This document shows, piece by piece, positions 10,401 through 25,200 of a stretch of DNA of 64,000 nt. Each line of letters starts with the position of its first letter. Position 1 is the first letter of the stretch. The notes under the pieces were generated by a model that saw nothing but the letters and a program-made list of their open reading frames with translations, had not been told where the DNA came from and did no database searches. The DNA comes from Trissonchulus latispiculum. Its lineage: Eukaryota; Nematoda; Enoplea; Enoplida; Ironidae. Location: the NCBI GenBank assembly GCA_030248195.1, contig JASAND010010908.1:1-64000 (forward strand), written 5' to 3'. The position numbers and the translations under genes were made by a program.

Positions 10401-13400
10401 TAGTGAAACGACGGACAACCGACCCTTGAACGCAGATGGGTTTGGGCGGTTATTTCCTCCATCTACCCTGAGTAAGAATTCTTCTACCCAATCATCGTCC
10501 AGCCAGGCCTCGGCGGGCCCCGCTTCTACAAGCGCTGCGCTTAGTAGACCGTTCTTGCGATCAGACTCGGCCAAAAATAAGGCCTCCAAAAGGGGGGAAT
10601 TATTTGAAGATGTCATGGATCAGGGTCACGACGACCAACAAGAGGACGAGGCCTCACAGAAGACCGATGAATTCCTGTCACCCACCGACCAGGGTGAGGT
10701 TATCGAAGAGGAAGGGGACGAACAGGCAAGTATTAGAGATCAACTGGAGTAAACTGGCTCAGATCGATTCTACTCTCCGGGACAGAGAACCTGATAAGGA
10801 TCCGTTGGCAGCACCGGTGCCAGGTATGTCTGACGTCTCGGATTTAAGAGCTTTTATTAATCAACTGGAATTGAATTTGTTCCAGCAGCGACCACGGTTG
10901 GGGTCGGATAGTTCCATTATACGTAGACAACCAGGAGCGCGACCATTTCCTCAGTATACCCGCTCTAAGCCTCGACGGCAGGAGGGGGGTGGACCCACGC
11001 GACAATCGGGGCTAGCAGGCCCTAGTGACCCAGCGGTTTCCGGGCCACGGTTCCGCTCAACTGCTCATATTGACCTCACACGGTCAAAGCGCCCGAAGCG
11101 GGCTAGCAGTAGCCAACGACCGGATAGCGGGGACTCAGAACAAGAACCGGAGAGGAAACCGAAAGTGCGCGGACCCATGGATGCGTGGGTGGTCCCGCTA
11201 CGGGACCAACCTACTGTACCGGTCCGACAACGGCCCCAAACGCCTGATACTGCTGGCCTCTTCCGAGTGAGAGGCCTGACGGAACAGGAATATAGTGTGA
11301 TCAGAGGCTTGCTTACAGCTTGGATAGCGGAAATTCCGCGAGAAACCTGGGAGGCACTCGAGCAGAATTTCCCTCGAGTTTGTATGGAACTATTGCGTAT
11401 GTGGCCCAACCCCAGCATGGATCCAGATGCAGGGGCTCCCCCGTTTCAAATGGGGCAGTCTCAGCCAGCTCGGCAGCCGAGCCCGGAACCGGTCCGTAGC
11501 CGCAGAGGGAGTCAACAACGGGTCCCACCTATTGTAGATCTGGATTCATCTGATGACCAGGCGAGAGGTTCGCCGGTGGCGCAACCCCGCCGGCGGAGAG
11601 ATGATATGCGGCGGTCTCGAACCCCATCACGGGGCTACCAGTCCCCATCACCTGTGCGTAGAACGCCTAGCCCTAGGCGTTATTCACGAAATAGGGATTA
11701 CCCTGCCTCTCGGCGAGAGCGGTCGCAACGACCACGTACTTCGGAGCAGCGAGAACCCTCTTCATACGAGAGTTTCAAACATCTGGGTGAATACCTGAAG
11801 GGCTTTAAGGGGGTTAAACCCTTTCAAGGGTCACAGAGCAGCATCAAGTTCACTAGCTGGTTGGCGAATTTCGAAACCACAGTAAAGGTTCATGACGTGC
11901 CAGCTGGTATGAAGTATAGAATTTTGTGGACCTTACTTGACGACAAGGTCAAAGAGTCTATGACCCCCTGCCCACCGGATACTTTCGAGGACCTAGTGAC
12001 TAGGATCCGGCAGTTATATGAGCCCTTGCCTGTTACTACGGAACAATACGCAGAGCAATTTTATAGCCGGATGCAGGAACCGCGCGAAAAGCCACACGAC
12101 TATATGGCAGCGCTGCGCTTGCTAGCGGTACAAGCGTTTCCCTTCGAACCTGGTTTCGATCGGGAAAAGAAGGTAGTGGCTCAGTTCAAAAGAGGCTTGA
12201 AAGCGGATTTACGCTCTAGAATGGCGGCCCCATTGGCCGACATCCAATTCTGGCCCCATGTGCGGGAGAACGACTTGATCACTCGGGCTCTCCATATTGT
12301 GGAGTCAGTACAGGTAGAACTGGATAAGGAACAGGCCGTTATGGTCTTTACTGCCCAGAGTCAGGGACCACGAGGCTATAATGCCACTCAGGGGCGACCC
12401 CAACAGGACCAACAGCGGCCTCAAGGGCAAAACCAGAATCAGAATCAGAATTGTAACCAGGGTTACCAACGTAATGATGAACGACCACCACCCCGCGCGC
12501 CTATGGGCAGGTGTTGGCAATGCGGCCTGGTTGGCCATAGGCAACAACAGTGCCCGGATTACCTGCAGTACCTGAGCCAGAATGATCAGGGCCAGCAGCA
12601 GGCTAGGGGGAATGTCCATCGACAGTACCGGGACGGAGGCCAGGAGGGTGACCCCCCTGCCCGGAGTCGCTACGACCAGAACCAACGGAACCAAGGGCAA
12701 AGGAATCAGGACCAGCGTAACCAGCAGGAGCCGCAACGGCAACAAGGCCAGCAGGACCGCTCTATTAGCCGGGGTTATGTAGGTCCACGTCGGTATGAAG
12801 GCTTCCCGGAAACGGGAAACGAGAATGCGGGGCACGGGCAGTAGACCTGGCCCCGTGTCCCGCACCGACAAAACCGTCTGGTGAAATGGTCTGTGCGGTC
12901 CAAGCGTTTGTTGTTACTAATTCTAATTGTTCTAACAAGCCTGATAACGAACCTTATTGGAATCATGGTGGTCTCTGGAGTAGTGACTCGGAAAGTGAGG
13001 GTGAAGGAGGCGACCCCCTTCCCTCACCGAACCAAGAACCTGTGTGCTTATATCTGAATAAAGATACGAACGACGATGTGAACCCATGGAAGTGCCCGTG
13101 TAAATCCTGCAAACAAGTACGCCGACGGGCAGAATGGTTCCCAGAAGAGGAAGTGGTCCTCGCAAACGGTGGGTTCCCGGATGGGGGTGACGTAGTCTAT
13201 GATGGCGAAGGCAACCTTCGGCCATATAAATACTGGAACCGGTGGCGTAAGGAAGTGAAACCTTTTGGTGATGGGGGGGCTTCACAGCGCCCCGTTCCGT
13301 ATAATCGGCGGTGGAAGCAAGCACCCGGTACTGAATGGAATATGCTCACTTCAGTGCGTAAAGCTATGAGGTGGCAAGAAAATTCCGCAGTCATGGCAGC

Positions 13401-16400
13401 GCAGACCCGTGCTAGGCAACCTGGCGCGGGCGCAACCCGGAGGCAAAGGAAGACATCTACCTCGAAGGAAGTACAAACGGACCCCATCGAGGTTATCCGG
13501 CCCTTACAACAATGGACGCCAACTCGGACAGAGAATCAGTCGGGAACTGGGGCTTATCGCAAAAGCCCTGGGGAAAACCAAGCCCCTGTAAATGGGGAGC
13601 AAGCTAAAAGCCCTGGGGAAAACCAACCCTCGGGTACTGGGCTTTCAGCAGTAAGCACTGGGGAAACCCCAACGTCAGATCTGGCGGTCACCACTCAGGT
13701 GGTGCCGGAAACTCCCATCCTTACGAAGAAACCGCCCAGTATTGTGATTACTGGGGCGTCACCACCCAAGCGGCCGAGTTCTTTGAAACCCTGGTCGGCA
13801 GCGAACAACCCTAGCCGGAGGGAGCTAACGGAAACGGATGTATCGGATGACGAATCTGGTACCTCGGGCCTCACGTTAGCTCCAGTCGAAGTTCATAGGT
13901 CTGGAGCTACTCCAGTAACACCTTTGAAATTGCGTAAAGATATTCAGGGCGAGTGGGAACAGGTAGGAAAAGGGACGAAACACCCGAAAACAGCGGTGCA
14001 ACCCGGCATACCTACCCGTAATAGATTCGCCCTATTGGAAACCCCGGAGTATGCAGTAATTCGACAAGGCTGGGCAACTGTCAACCAAGCTGTCGAACAA
14101 GCGCAGGTGGTCGCCCAGTCTATTGGTGAACAGATTCAACAATTGGGTGTTAACGTAATGTCCGTGACGGACCAGGTACGTCAGTCTACCCAGAGCTTTG
14201 AACAACTATTGGCCGAATTTGTTCAGAAGGATTACGAGCGGACCTTAGAACTTCAACAGCAGGGAACCTTCCGTGAGCCAGACCAGCCTATCTGGTCGGA
14301 GGACCCACCGCAACCCCGCAAGGGTAGACGGGGAATTCGCCTAAACGACCCGAATGAGATCATTGTGCTAGATAGCACACCGGTAGATGAGGAACCGGTA
14401 CCCGTGACACAGGAAGAGACTTCCACTAATAGGGAAGACGCTCCAGTACTACAACAGGACGAGGTCGTAACAAACTCAGGAGCGGCCGCTCCGTCGGGAA
14501 ACTTAGTTGGACGTGATACAGCTGCTGTAGACCAGCACGAAGCGACTTCTACTGATCTAGGGGATAAGTACGGAATCTGGGATTTAGAGCAACAGCTTCG
14601 TGCTGCCCTGAGCCCAGCTCAACGAGTCGAGTTTAATTTAGATGTAGAAGCTAGCGACGTCGAGGATGATAGTGGGCAACCCACAGCGCAGACTAAGCAC
14701 CTGAACAGAGCGGTCCTCTCTGTCCTGGATGGAACGTCCCCATTCTTTGTTTCGCAGTGTACTCATATCGCTTTGAAGAAAAGCCCGTATGTGATTGTAG
14801 AGGTCAGAGGTATCAAGACACTCGCCCTGCTGGATACAGGGGCCAATATTTGCCTGATGTCCAAGCATTTCTTCGATCAACTTAATAGCAACAAACGTTT
14901 ACATCTGGATGAGACGAAAGCTACGGAGGTGGCTACGGCTGCCGACGACCGGAGCCTAGCTATATTGGGTACCACCAAGATTGCCTTCAAATTGCATGGC
15001 GTTCGGTATGAATACACTTTTAATGTCACAAATAGTTTACAACAAGATTTTATCATCGGATATGACTTTCAAGCGGAGCATAACTGGGTGATTTTTCCTC
15101 ACCAACACCTTCTTTTATGCGACAGGAAGAAGGTACCTCTGCTGACCCCAGGAGACCTGCAGGCATTAGCTAATCGATTTAGTATAGCTGTGTCCTGTAC
15201 AGTGTACTATTGTATGCGGGAAACCTGCAAACTGCCTCCTAGGTCGGAAGTTATGGTACCGGTTCGCTGTTGGCTTGGGGGTGCCGTAAAACCAGCTATT
15301 AATCAGGCAGTGGTGTTCGAACCATCAGAGGAGGTCCTAGAGGACTATGAAGTTTACCCAGTACCTGGAGTCTTGGAAGTCTCTTCTCAGGTTAATTACA
15401 TCAAGGTTTATAATCCTTTAGATAGAACGGCCCAATTACCGAAGGGGCTACCCCTTGGCCAAGCGGAACCGGTCACTACGGTCACGGAACGACAAGGCTT
15501 TCGGTATGCTGCTGAGTTAGGTGTTAACTTTGCACAAGTGCACCCTCATCTGGCTAGTTGGGCGACCCATCCAGCCACCCGCCTAAACGAGAAAGAGTTG
15601 CGTCATGCCCTCGAGGAGGTTGAACAATTGGAGCCGTATCACCCAGGTGACACGGTCCCTATGGTTAATAGCGTGGGTAATCCGATACCAGTTCCAAGGT
15701 GGGTCGACCCCACGGTGTGCGCCGCCGAGGCTGACCAGAACTGGGGTTACGAGGAACCTCCGGCATTGAGTGAAAAAGGCCTCCAGGCCTTTAACGATAT
15801 GCATTATTCCGCTGATGAAATGACTGCACAACCTATGCCATCTTTAGAGGAACGTCAACAATTCATTGACGAGAATGTGGATTTCGATTCTATGTTCCTT
15901 GATGACGAGGGTAAAGCGGAATTAAGGGATATATTGGTCGAATTTTATGACGTGGTTGCCAGACCGGGCAACCCGGGACGGACCAAAGTGGACCAACATG
16001 TGATTGATACTGGTAAGGAAGGGCCAGTTAAGGGTAGATCTTATCGGTATAATCCCAAAGATAAAGCGGAAATTGAGAAGCATATACGGGCAATGCTGGA
16101 CGAAGGGGTCTGTTCCCCCTCTACTAGTCCCTGGTCCTCCCCGTGTATCTTGGTTGGCAAGAAGGACGGGACCACACGTTTAGTCATTGATTATCGACGG
16201 CTAAACAAAATTACGAAGAAGGATAATTACCCGTTGCCCAAAATCGACGAAATTTTGGATCAACTCCAAGGGGCGGTGATATTCTCGACTATCGATTTAG
16301 CGGCTGGGTACTGGCAGGTTGAGGTCTACCCAGAACACAGGGAGAAAACGGCCTTCGTGTCTCATATGGGCCTTTTCCACATGAATGTCATGCCGTTCGG

Positions 16401-19231
16401 GTTGTGTAACGCTCCCGCAACATTTCAACGATTAATGGAAAAGGTTTTGACGGATTTGCCTGTTTATATTGACGATGTACTGATACCATCTTCAGATCAA
16501 GAGGCCCATTTAGCGATGATCAGATCGACCCTCACTCGTCTGCGCGACAACGGACTACGTATCAAACTTAAGAAATGTTGTTTCGCTCGTGAATCAGTTC
16601 CCTTTTTGGGCCACTACGTGGGCCGGAACGGCATTAGTGTGGACCCTGATAAGGTTAAGGCTGTGTCTCAGCTTAAGCCACCAAAGGACGTGAAGGGCAT
16701 TCGATCTTTTCTAGGAATGTGCGGTTACTATCGAAGGTTTGTACTTAATTATGCTAAGGTGGCAGCCCCTTTAACGGACTTATTGAAGAAAGGGGTGCCA
16801 TTTGTTTGGTCCGAAGCTTGTCAACATGCATTTGAGGAGCTGAAACGGCATTTGACTCAAGCTCCAGTGCTAGCCTTTCCCGATTTTGACAAAACTTTTT
16901 ATGTGTCATCTGATGCCAGTAAGCAGGGTTTTGGTGCTATTTTGGAGCAACAATTTTCGGTGCCACGTAGCGCCGATAAACCGAATGGACCACGGGTGCT
17001 ACGTGAGCGACCAGTCGCCTATGCCAGTAGAACCCTGACCCAGGGTGAGAAGGGTTATTCCGCGACGGAAATGGAAGCATTTGCAGCATTATGGGGTTGT
17101 CAGAAATTTAGGCATTACCTGTCCTGTAAACAGTTTATCCTCCGTACTGACCATCAAGCAGTCAGGGATCTACTGAATAATATCAAGGCTTTGGGTCAAG
17201 GTAAGCTTGCTAAGTTTGCTCTTAGTATGTTAGAGTTTGATTTTACGGTGGAATATCGGCCGGGGCGTGAGAATGTGGGTCCTGATTGCTTGTCAAGATT
17301 GGATCCAATTGATGAGCCTGAAGATAGCGAACACGAAGCAACAGCGGCTATGTATCCACCAGAAGTGTTCGCCCTGACGGCGGCACTCCCTGCGCCACCT
17401 ACCCTGCTTACGTGGAAACGAGAGCTTCGCGACGAAGAAGAATTTGCGATTTTATTGGATTTCTTGGAACAGAAGAGGTTACCAACGAACAGACAGGAAG
17501 CCCAAGAGGTGAAGAAATTACGGTCTACATTTTTTATTAGAGACGGGGTATTATATCGTTGGCACCTGAATAAACATGCTGAGCGTAGAGGGCTACCCTT
17601 TCCTACTGTGGTAGTGCCTAAGGTCCAGCGAGAGCAACTCTTGCAGGAGGTTCACTCTGATTTCACCACGGGTGGCCATCGGGCCCACCAAAATGCAATG
17701 GCCAGCCTAGAAACAAGATATTGGTGGCCTCGTATGTCTCAAGATCTAGAGGATTTTATTGCTCAGTGCAAGCCGTGTGCAAAGTTCAACCAAGGGCCAC
17801 GTAGATACCAGGCTACAATGCAGAATACGGTGGTGGTACGCAGGCCGTTAGATGTCGTGGCTATGGATGTGATGCACTTTACACAGAAGGAAACCAACAG
17901 AGGTAATACGTGTGTTTTGTGTATAGTGGACTACCTCACGCGCTACGCGGAGGCTTTTGCTATGCCCAATGAGCGGGCGGAAACCACTGCGTACTGGTAT
18001 TTTAACGGCTTCGTAGCCCGTTGGGGCGTCCCTGCCCGGGTCTTGACGGACCAAGGACCGAATTTCATGTCTGTCTTTTTAAGAGCTTTGGTGGATGCTA
18101 GCGGCTCTGAGCGACTCAGAACTACTGCATATCACCCTCAAACGAACGGCGTAGTGGAACGCTTCAATCGGACAATACGTAGCCTGGTTGCCAAGTACGT
18201 GAATTGTTTTCAGTCCGATTGGGACGACTATCTACCGTGGGGGCTGTCCATTTATAGAGCAACGATTCACAGTGCCACGAAGGAGACACCTCACTTCTTG
18301 ATGACAGGTAGAGACTACCGCTATCCACTGGATAATTTCTTTCAGCTTCCTGGTGAGGAAGGTACCACCCAGAATTATAGCGACGCACGTAGCCAGCTAC
18401 TGGCCCGGATGAATGAAGCTTGGCAGTTGGCGCATGAAGCCTTGCAAGAGGCAGCATTGGTTAACAAGGAAAGGTACGACTTGAAAGCTTCACCGGTTGA
18501 GTATAAGCCAGGTACCCTGGTTATGCTCAATATTGAGAACAAGAATGTACCTACAGGTTTGAGTAAGAAGTTACGGCCTAAATACGAGGGACCTTATCGG
18601 GTGTTGGACAAGATTTCTGTGACGAATTATCGTATTGCTCGCACTAACGGGTTAAGTGACCCGGTGGTGGTTAACATCAACCGATTGAAGCCTTTCCTGG
18701 ATGCCCCAGTCAAATTGCCAGTGGTGACACTGTAGGCAACCTACAGTGTATATATAAATTGCAGCACTAGTTTCCGTAATAGGCCTTGTGTAACGCAAGG
18801 ATCCTTGCAAGTGTATAATAATGAGGGTTAAGTTTTTCTTTTAGGAACGTTCCGTTTTTGTATTACCTAGGGTTTTATCTCTAACAATCGGTGTTGGCAT
18901 TATTGGTGTTATATAACCCTTTGAGTAGGGTGGGTCTAAATTCCTATTCTGGGGCCTCCTTCCATGATTTATTCTTTTCGGTGTAAAATGGGGTTTACCT
19001 TTTCTTATCTAGTTTTCTAATTCTTCAAACTTATGGCTGTAAAATCTGGCCATAAGTTTTCTTTTCCTTCTATTATTAACCCTAACAGGGGGATTCTTTC
19101 ACCTTTACTTTTACTTTTAAATTTACCTATGGGGGTTTTCCTTTAAATCAAAGGGATTGTCTTTCGTTGTAAATTGTTAAGGGGGCCCTATCATATTTGT
19201 CTGTCTATATAGTGTATGCATTAGTACATAC

Positions 19232-19286
<55 letters not shown>

Positions 19287-22200
19287 CTTTAACCTGTATA
19301 CGTGTATTGTCTTTTCCGCTCTCCTTTTACGTAGGCTAACTGTAGGTAGGTCACCATCTTCTGTGTGTGTAGTTTTCCTTTTCTCTCTTTTTCCTATCAC
19401 ACTTATCATGCTTTCACCTTCTGTTAGTTTTTGCATTTTTTCTGAGGTCTATTTTTGATTCTAATTGCTGCTTTGATGTTTCATTGAGTGATTTCAGTGG
19501 ACGGGCGCATGAGCGCTGGGCGCAAACCAGGGGTCGCCCGTCGTCTGGAATTTATTGGGATGGCGTTTATTTTTGGGCTTTTCGTACAGAAATTGGTCGT
19601 GAGATGGTCACAATAAGGTTGCCTTGTTGTGCTCACCTGCCTGGTCCACTGAAGATTGGGTCATTAGTATAGGCCAGCCCTTGCTTTGCCACATGTTAAC
19701 CGCGGAATTGCGAGCGGCTGCGCTGCGCATGCCGGTGATTCGCACGGGAGAATTCATCGTTGGATTAGCACCGCCTGGACAGGAGAATAACGTTTACTGC
19801 CCTTGCATCTTCGTAGCCATCTTTGATCCTTCCGCCCCTCATCGTGCTGGATCCCGCCTCCCAATCGATCGTCAGAGCCCGGTTTGGAACCGGTTCTAAA
19901 CCCCTCCCATGCCCCCTTAGTTACTACCAGCGACTGGTGTAACTCTACGTAATTAGCTCAACTTACCGCGACGGTGTAGTTGTAGCTTAAATCCCCTTTG
20001 CCCTGTCAATTACGGCGGAAGTAACATCAAGGCGGCGGATGTATCATTATGACGGCGGATGTATTATATTAACGGCGGAAGTCACTCGTATCATATCATA
20101 TCATTCCATCATTACGGCGAAAGTTTCTCCCATTCCATCATTCTATCAGTCCTGCGGCGGTGTTATTTATTGGTCCATTATGTGTCAGTGCCTGTCCGAT
20201 TCTTCCATGTATAATGACTTTACCTCAATTTTGGACTACCTCTATTTGGACTCTCTCCTTATTTGGACTCTTATGACCCTGATTTGATTACTTAACTATG
20301 AAGACTGCCTTATGATGACTTTTACCTAATCCAGATTTCTACTTCCCGATTTTGATTACCCGATGAAGACGATTTGCTCAAATTATGCCTTATTCCTGAT
20401 CCGTGCCATTCCAGCGATATAGACGCTCTACTGTATATAGATCCATTCCCGATGAAGACGATTCCTAATGAAGACGATTTTTAATTGGTGACTTTAAACT
20501 AGTTTATTTTTGCTTTAAGTATAGAAGTTTGCCTTTTTAATTTTTTGTGTCGTACTTTTGTGGTATTCTTAACATTTAAAAACCTAATCTTTTTCCGAGC
20601 TTTTTTCTAAATTTTAGAGTTTCTTTATTTATCTACTTACATTTTACCATTTTTCTTGAGTTTTCTTATTTAAAACATTAGAATTTCTAATCATATACTT
20701 AACATTTTATCATTTTCCAGGAGCTTTATTTTAAAAATTAACCAAATTTTGTATGATTTTGACTGCGTTCTATGCATAATTTTGCCTTTTGCTATGTGAT
20801 CTGATGTACAGTTTTATATGCTATGTCCGTAATTTGTTTGCTTTAATCATTTAACCAAAGTTATGTTCAAAAGTTTTACTAAAATCGGGTTCATTCTTTT
20901 CTTGAGGTTTTCTTTTCTTTTGCATTTTATTAACGGGTATGATTGCGGGTTTTGTGTGCTTTGATTCGTATTTTTCGTAACCTGACGCAACGTCGGAAGA
21001 TGCGTGACGCACCAGCCATGTCCCTATTTGTATCCCTTACTGCCGCCACATTTTTATCAAAATTATTTTTACCTATGTCTTTTAGTTGTCCCAACGGTTC
21101 CTATCCATTTTTGGTACCTGTTTATTTGGTTCTTTTTCTCAAAATTTTCTTGGTTAAATGTCAGTTTTGTTTCCCACTCCAGAGCGCCAAAGTAGTTCCC
21201 GAATTATATGCCCCCATTCTGTTTTAAGGCCTGCATGCGCGGTTGGGAGGATCTTCTCCAAAATTCTTATTTTAAGGGACTTTTCTACTAATATTTTAAC
21301 CAGTGTTTCGTGTTTTTAGTAACTCTAAGACTCCATTTTAACCCCTCCTAATTTAATTTACTTTATTTTCATAGTACCACGAGGGTACTTGGGGGACTCT
21401 CCGTACCCTTTTGGTCCTTTTTATACATGCTTAAGCATGTTTAGGGTTACTTTGTAACTCTTTTAATTTAATTTAACACTTATATTTTACTCAAAGATTC
21501 CACAAACTCACTCCTACTTACACGCGTAACACTGGGATTAAATTCAATTCATTACCTATTCCTCTAAATTATTTTATTAATTATCTTTCGTCGTTCTCAT
21601 TTTGCAGGAGATCCGCAGGGAACTGAGTTAGCGATGCGAGGCTAGGCCCCCCCACCCACCCAGCCGGAGATGGCGCACTCTAAGTTTAGCGGGAGGCTAC
21701 CTCCGTACCCCAGTTTGAAGAGACCTAGACGAAGCTGACATTTCGGTTCTTATTTTGCTTCTTTGGTTTTTTCTAGTAATACAGGTACGAGATCCCCGCC
21801 GCTGCGGCTGGAGGATCATGGGTCGCCCATTCACGCACCTTCCCGTGGCATTAATATGGCAGTTTCCCATGCGTGTTTTTATGGCTGGTCTTCACTAGTC
21901 TTTTGACGCCATGTCATTTTTATTATGTTTACTATTTAGTCACGTTTACTATAGTCTTTTTGTATTGCTTTCTTGTGTTTTGACTTACTTATGTGTTGAG
22001 ACCCATTTACCAAAATTCAGTCAAAAATTTTCATTATTGGGTAAATTTTCTCCTTCTTTTGGTTTATGTGTCCCTCGCAGGAGCTCGGGCGGTAAGCCCT
22101 GGGGAGATGTAATGTGTGAGTTGTGATGAGTGTATATTTTTGTGAGTTTATTTGAATGTGAAATTTTAGTAAGAGTGGTAATTTTAGTGTGAAATATGTT

Positions 22201-25200
22201 TTGTGTAAATTTGGGTTGAAATTAGTCTAAAAATGTTTGTTTTACTGTGTTTAAATGCGCTCTGGTTTATTCAGCCCACTTAGCGACTAGGTGGCGCTGT
22301 TGAGCTAGCCTTGTGGAAGCGCATAGTCGGGTTTGCGAGAGGGTCTCAAAAATCAACCAATCCCGTTCCACCAACACACGTCTAAACTAGTCCTTTCAGC
22401 CTTCACTTTAAAAACTAGTCAGTCTTGTCTAAAATTTCTTAGCGTGCGGTCGGTTTTTATTTTGCTTTGCCTAGCCTTCTTTCACGTGCCTGCCTTTCTG
22501 CTGGACCCTCTCTGTAAGTTATTGATTTCTTTCTTTTTATTTGCTGCAGACTCCGAGGCGACCTCGAGGGTCGATCCAAATTTATTAGTGGTGCTTCATT
22601 GTGTTTTATTTCCTTTTAATTAGTAACCAATATAGCCGTCTATTCTAGAAAAGGATTTATTATGTCTTTTAGTTAGCCGCGACGGCTTAGGGAAGTATTA
22701 TTTGAGATAATAGTTTTTAGAAGGGTTTACACAATTTTTGGGGGTGAATCTGTGTACGTGACCAGTCTTGTAACTGTATCTAAATTTTATTCATGTCCTG
22801 TTTATTAGTAGTTATTCATTAGAGTTTATAGTCTGAGTTTTCTCTGTTCTCTAAGCTTTATTGATGAATGTTTTACTGTCAAAATTCCTTATACTAGTTT
22901 GTGTAATTTTCGGGAGTCTCTCCCTTTGCTTGTTTCTTTATTAAATGCGGTCTCAGTAGCTGAGCCGTTAGGGTGTTCTTAGCTAGGTTTTTAGAATTGT
23001 ATATTCGGTAGGTAGTTTCTGAGTTATTTCCAAGTTTAGGTAGGCTAATTATTTACTGAGCGTGTACTTAATTTATTCAAAGTTCTTCCTATAGCTGATA
23101 GTTAGGCTCTTATTCGTCCCCTAGTAAGCCTTATTTATTTGTCAGTTAGTCATAATTTATTCCTTGGCGAGATCCTGCCCAGGTCGACTGGAACATAAGT
23201 CTCCTCCAGGTTCGTCGTTTCCATACGCGCACAGTTTCCACCCGTAAAGTTTGGTTGTCCATACCCTTCCAACTTTACATTAGGCTGCCAGTCCTCGACC
23301 GTTTTCTTTTATTTCTCCTCGTCTGTTCTAGTTTATTTCTGTATTCTTGCTTTTCCCCTTTTGTCATAGTAGTACTGGTACTTTTTTTCCTTTCTTTATT
23401 TTGCTTCTCAGATTTGATCTCCTTATACTTGTTTACTAATTTGTTCTTTTAAAGTAGCTTGTTTTTAACTCGTGTTGTTATTGTAATTCAAGACTTGCTA
23501 TACGTACCTACTTTTTGATTCTTTGCTTGTGTATCATCTTTTATTCTTCAATGTCGGTTCAACATTCACCTGTGAAATCGTCCAAGGCTTCGACCAAGCC
23601 GGCCGATACGGCCACTTCTAGTGAAACGACGGACAACCGACCCTTGAACGCAGATGGGTTTGGGCGGTTATTTCCTCCATCTACCCTGAGTAAGAATTCT
23701 TCTACCCAATCATCGTCTAGCCAGGCCTCGGCGGGCCCTGCTTCTACAAGCGCTGCGCTTAGTAGACCGTTCTTGCGATCAGACTCGGCCAAAAATAAGG
23801 CCTCCAAAAGGGGGGAATTATTTGAAGATGTCATGGATCAGGGTCACGACGACCAACAAGAGGACGAGGCCTCACAGAAGACCGATGAATTCCTGTCACC
23901 CACCGACCAGGGTGAGGTTATCGAAGAGGAAGGGGACGAACAGGCAAGTATTAGAGATCAATTGGAGTTTCTTCGGATTAAACTGGCTCGGATTGATTCT
24001 ACTCTCCGAAACAGAGAGCCCGATAGGGATCCACTTTCAGCACCGGTGCCAGGTATGTCTGATGTCTCGGATTTACGGGCTTTTGTTAATCAATTGGAAT
24101 TGAATTTATTCCAGCAGCGACCACGGTTGGGGTCGGATAGTTCCATTATACGCAGACAACCGGGAGCGCGACCATTCCCTCAGTTTACCCGCTCTAAGCC
24201 TCGACGGCAAGAGGGGGGTGGACCCACGCGACAATCGGGGCTAGCAGGCCCTAGTGAACCAGCAGTGTCAGGCCCACGGTTCCGCTCAACTGCTCATATT
24301 GACCTCACAAGGTCAAAGCGCCCGAAACGGGCTAGCAGTAGTCAACGACCGGATAGCGGGGATTCAGAACAAGAACCGGAGAGGAAACCGAAAGTGCGCG
24401 GACCCATGGATGCGTGGGTGGTCCCGCTACGGGACCAACCCACTGTTCCGGTCCGGCACCGGCCCCACACGCCGGATACTGCTGGCCTTTTCCGAGTAAG
24501 AGGCCTGACCGAACAGGAATATAGCGTGATTAGAGGCTTGCTTACAGCTTGGATAGCAGAAATCCCGCGTGAAACATGGGAGGCACTCGAACAGAATTTC
24601 CTCGGGTATGTATGGAACTGTTGCGTATGTGGCCCAATCCCAGCATGGACCCGGACGCAGGGGCTCCCCCGTTCCAAATGGGACAGTCTAAACCAGCTCG
24701 GCAGCCGCGCCCGGAGCCGGTTCGTAGCCGCAGAGGGAGCCCACAACGGGCCCCACCAATTGTAGATTTGGATTCATCTGATGACCAGGTGAGAGGTTCG
24801 CCGGTGGCGCAACCCCGCCGGCGGAGAGATGATGTGCGGCGGTCCAGAACCCCATCAAGGGGCTACCAGTCCCCATCACCTGTGCGTAGAACGCCTAGCC
24901 CTAGGCGCTATTCACGGGATCGGGATTACCCTGCCTCTCGGCGAGAGCGGTCGCTACGACCACGTGTCTCGGAGCAACGCGAACCATCTTCATACGAGAG
25001 TTTCAAACATTTGGGTGAATATCTGAAGGGCTTTAAAGGGGTTAAACCCTTTCAAGGGTCACAGAGTAACATCAAGTTTACTAGTTGGTTGGCGAATTTC
25101 GAAACCACGGTAAAGGTGCACGACGTGCCAGCTGGTATGAAGTATAGAATTTTGTGGACCATACTTGACGACAAGGTCAAAGAGTCTATGACCCCTGTAT

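Larger units (their letters stand above)
18736..22107 (+). other. Copy 1 long 3' region between pol and LTR, no env recognised
   Basis: 3372 nt, unusually long for a Gypsy element without env. It holds a GT microsatellite, a GC-richer island at about 19480-19920 with an open frame at 19624-19899 (about 91 codons, no recognised domain), a cluster of ACGGCGGA words at 20012-20160, and a GC-rich block at 21605-21740. T-rich tracts ending in CAG at about 19498 and 21607 could be splice acceptors. GGGGAGA at 22101-22107, directly before the LTR, is a short polypurine tract. No signal peptide plus membrane anchor typical of an envelope protein was found. Confidence 0.6.
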
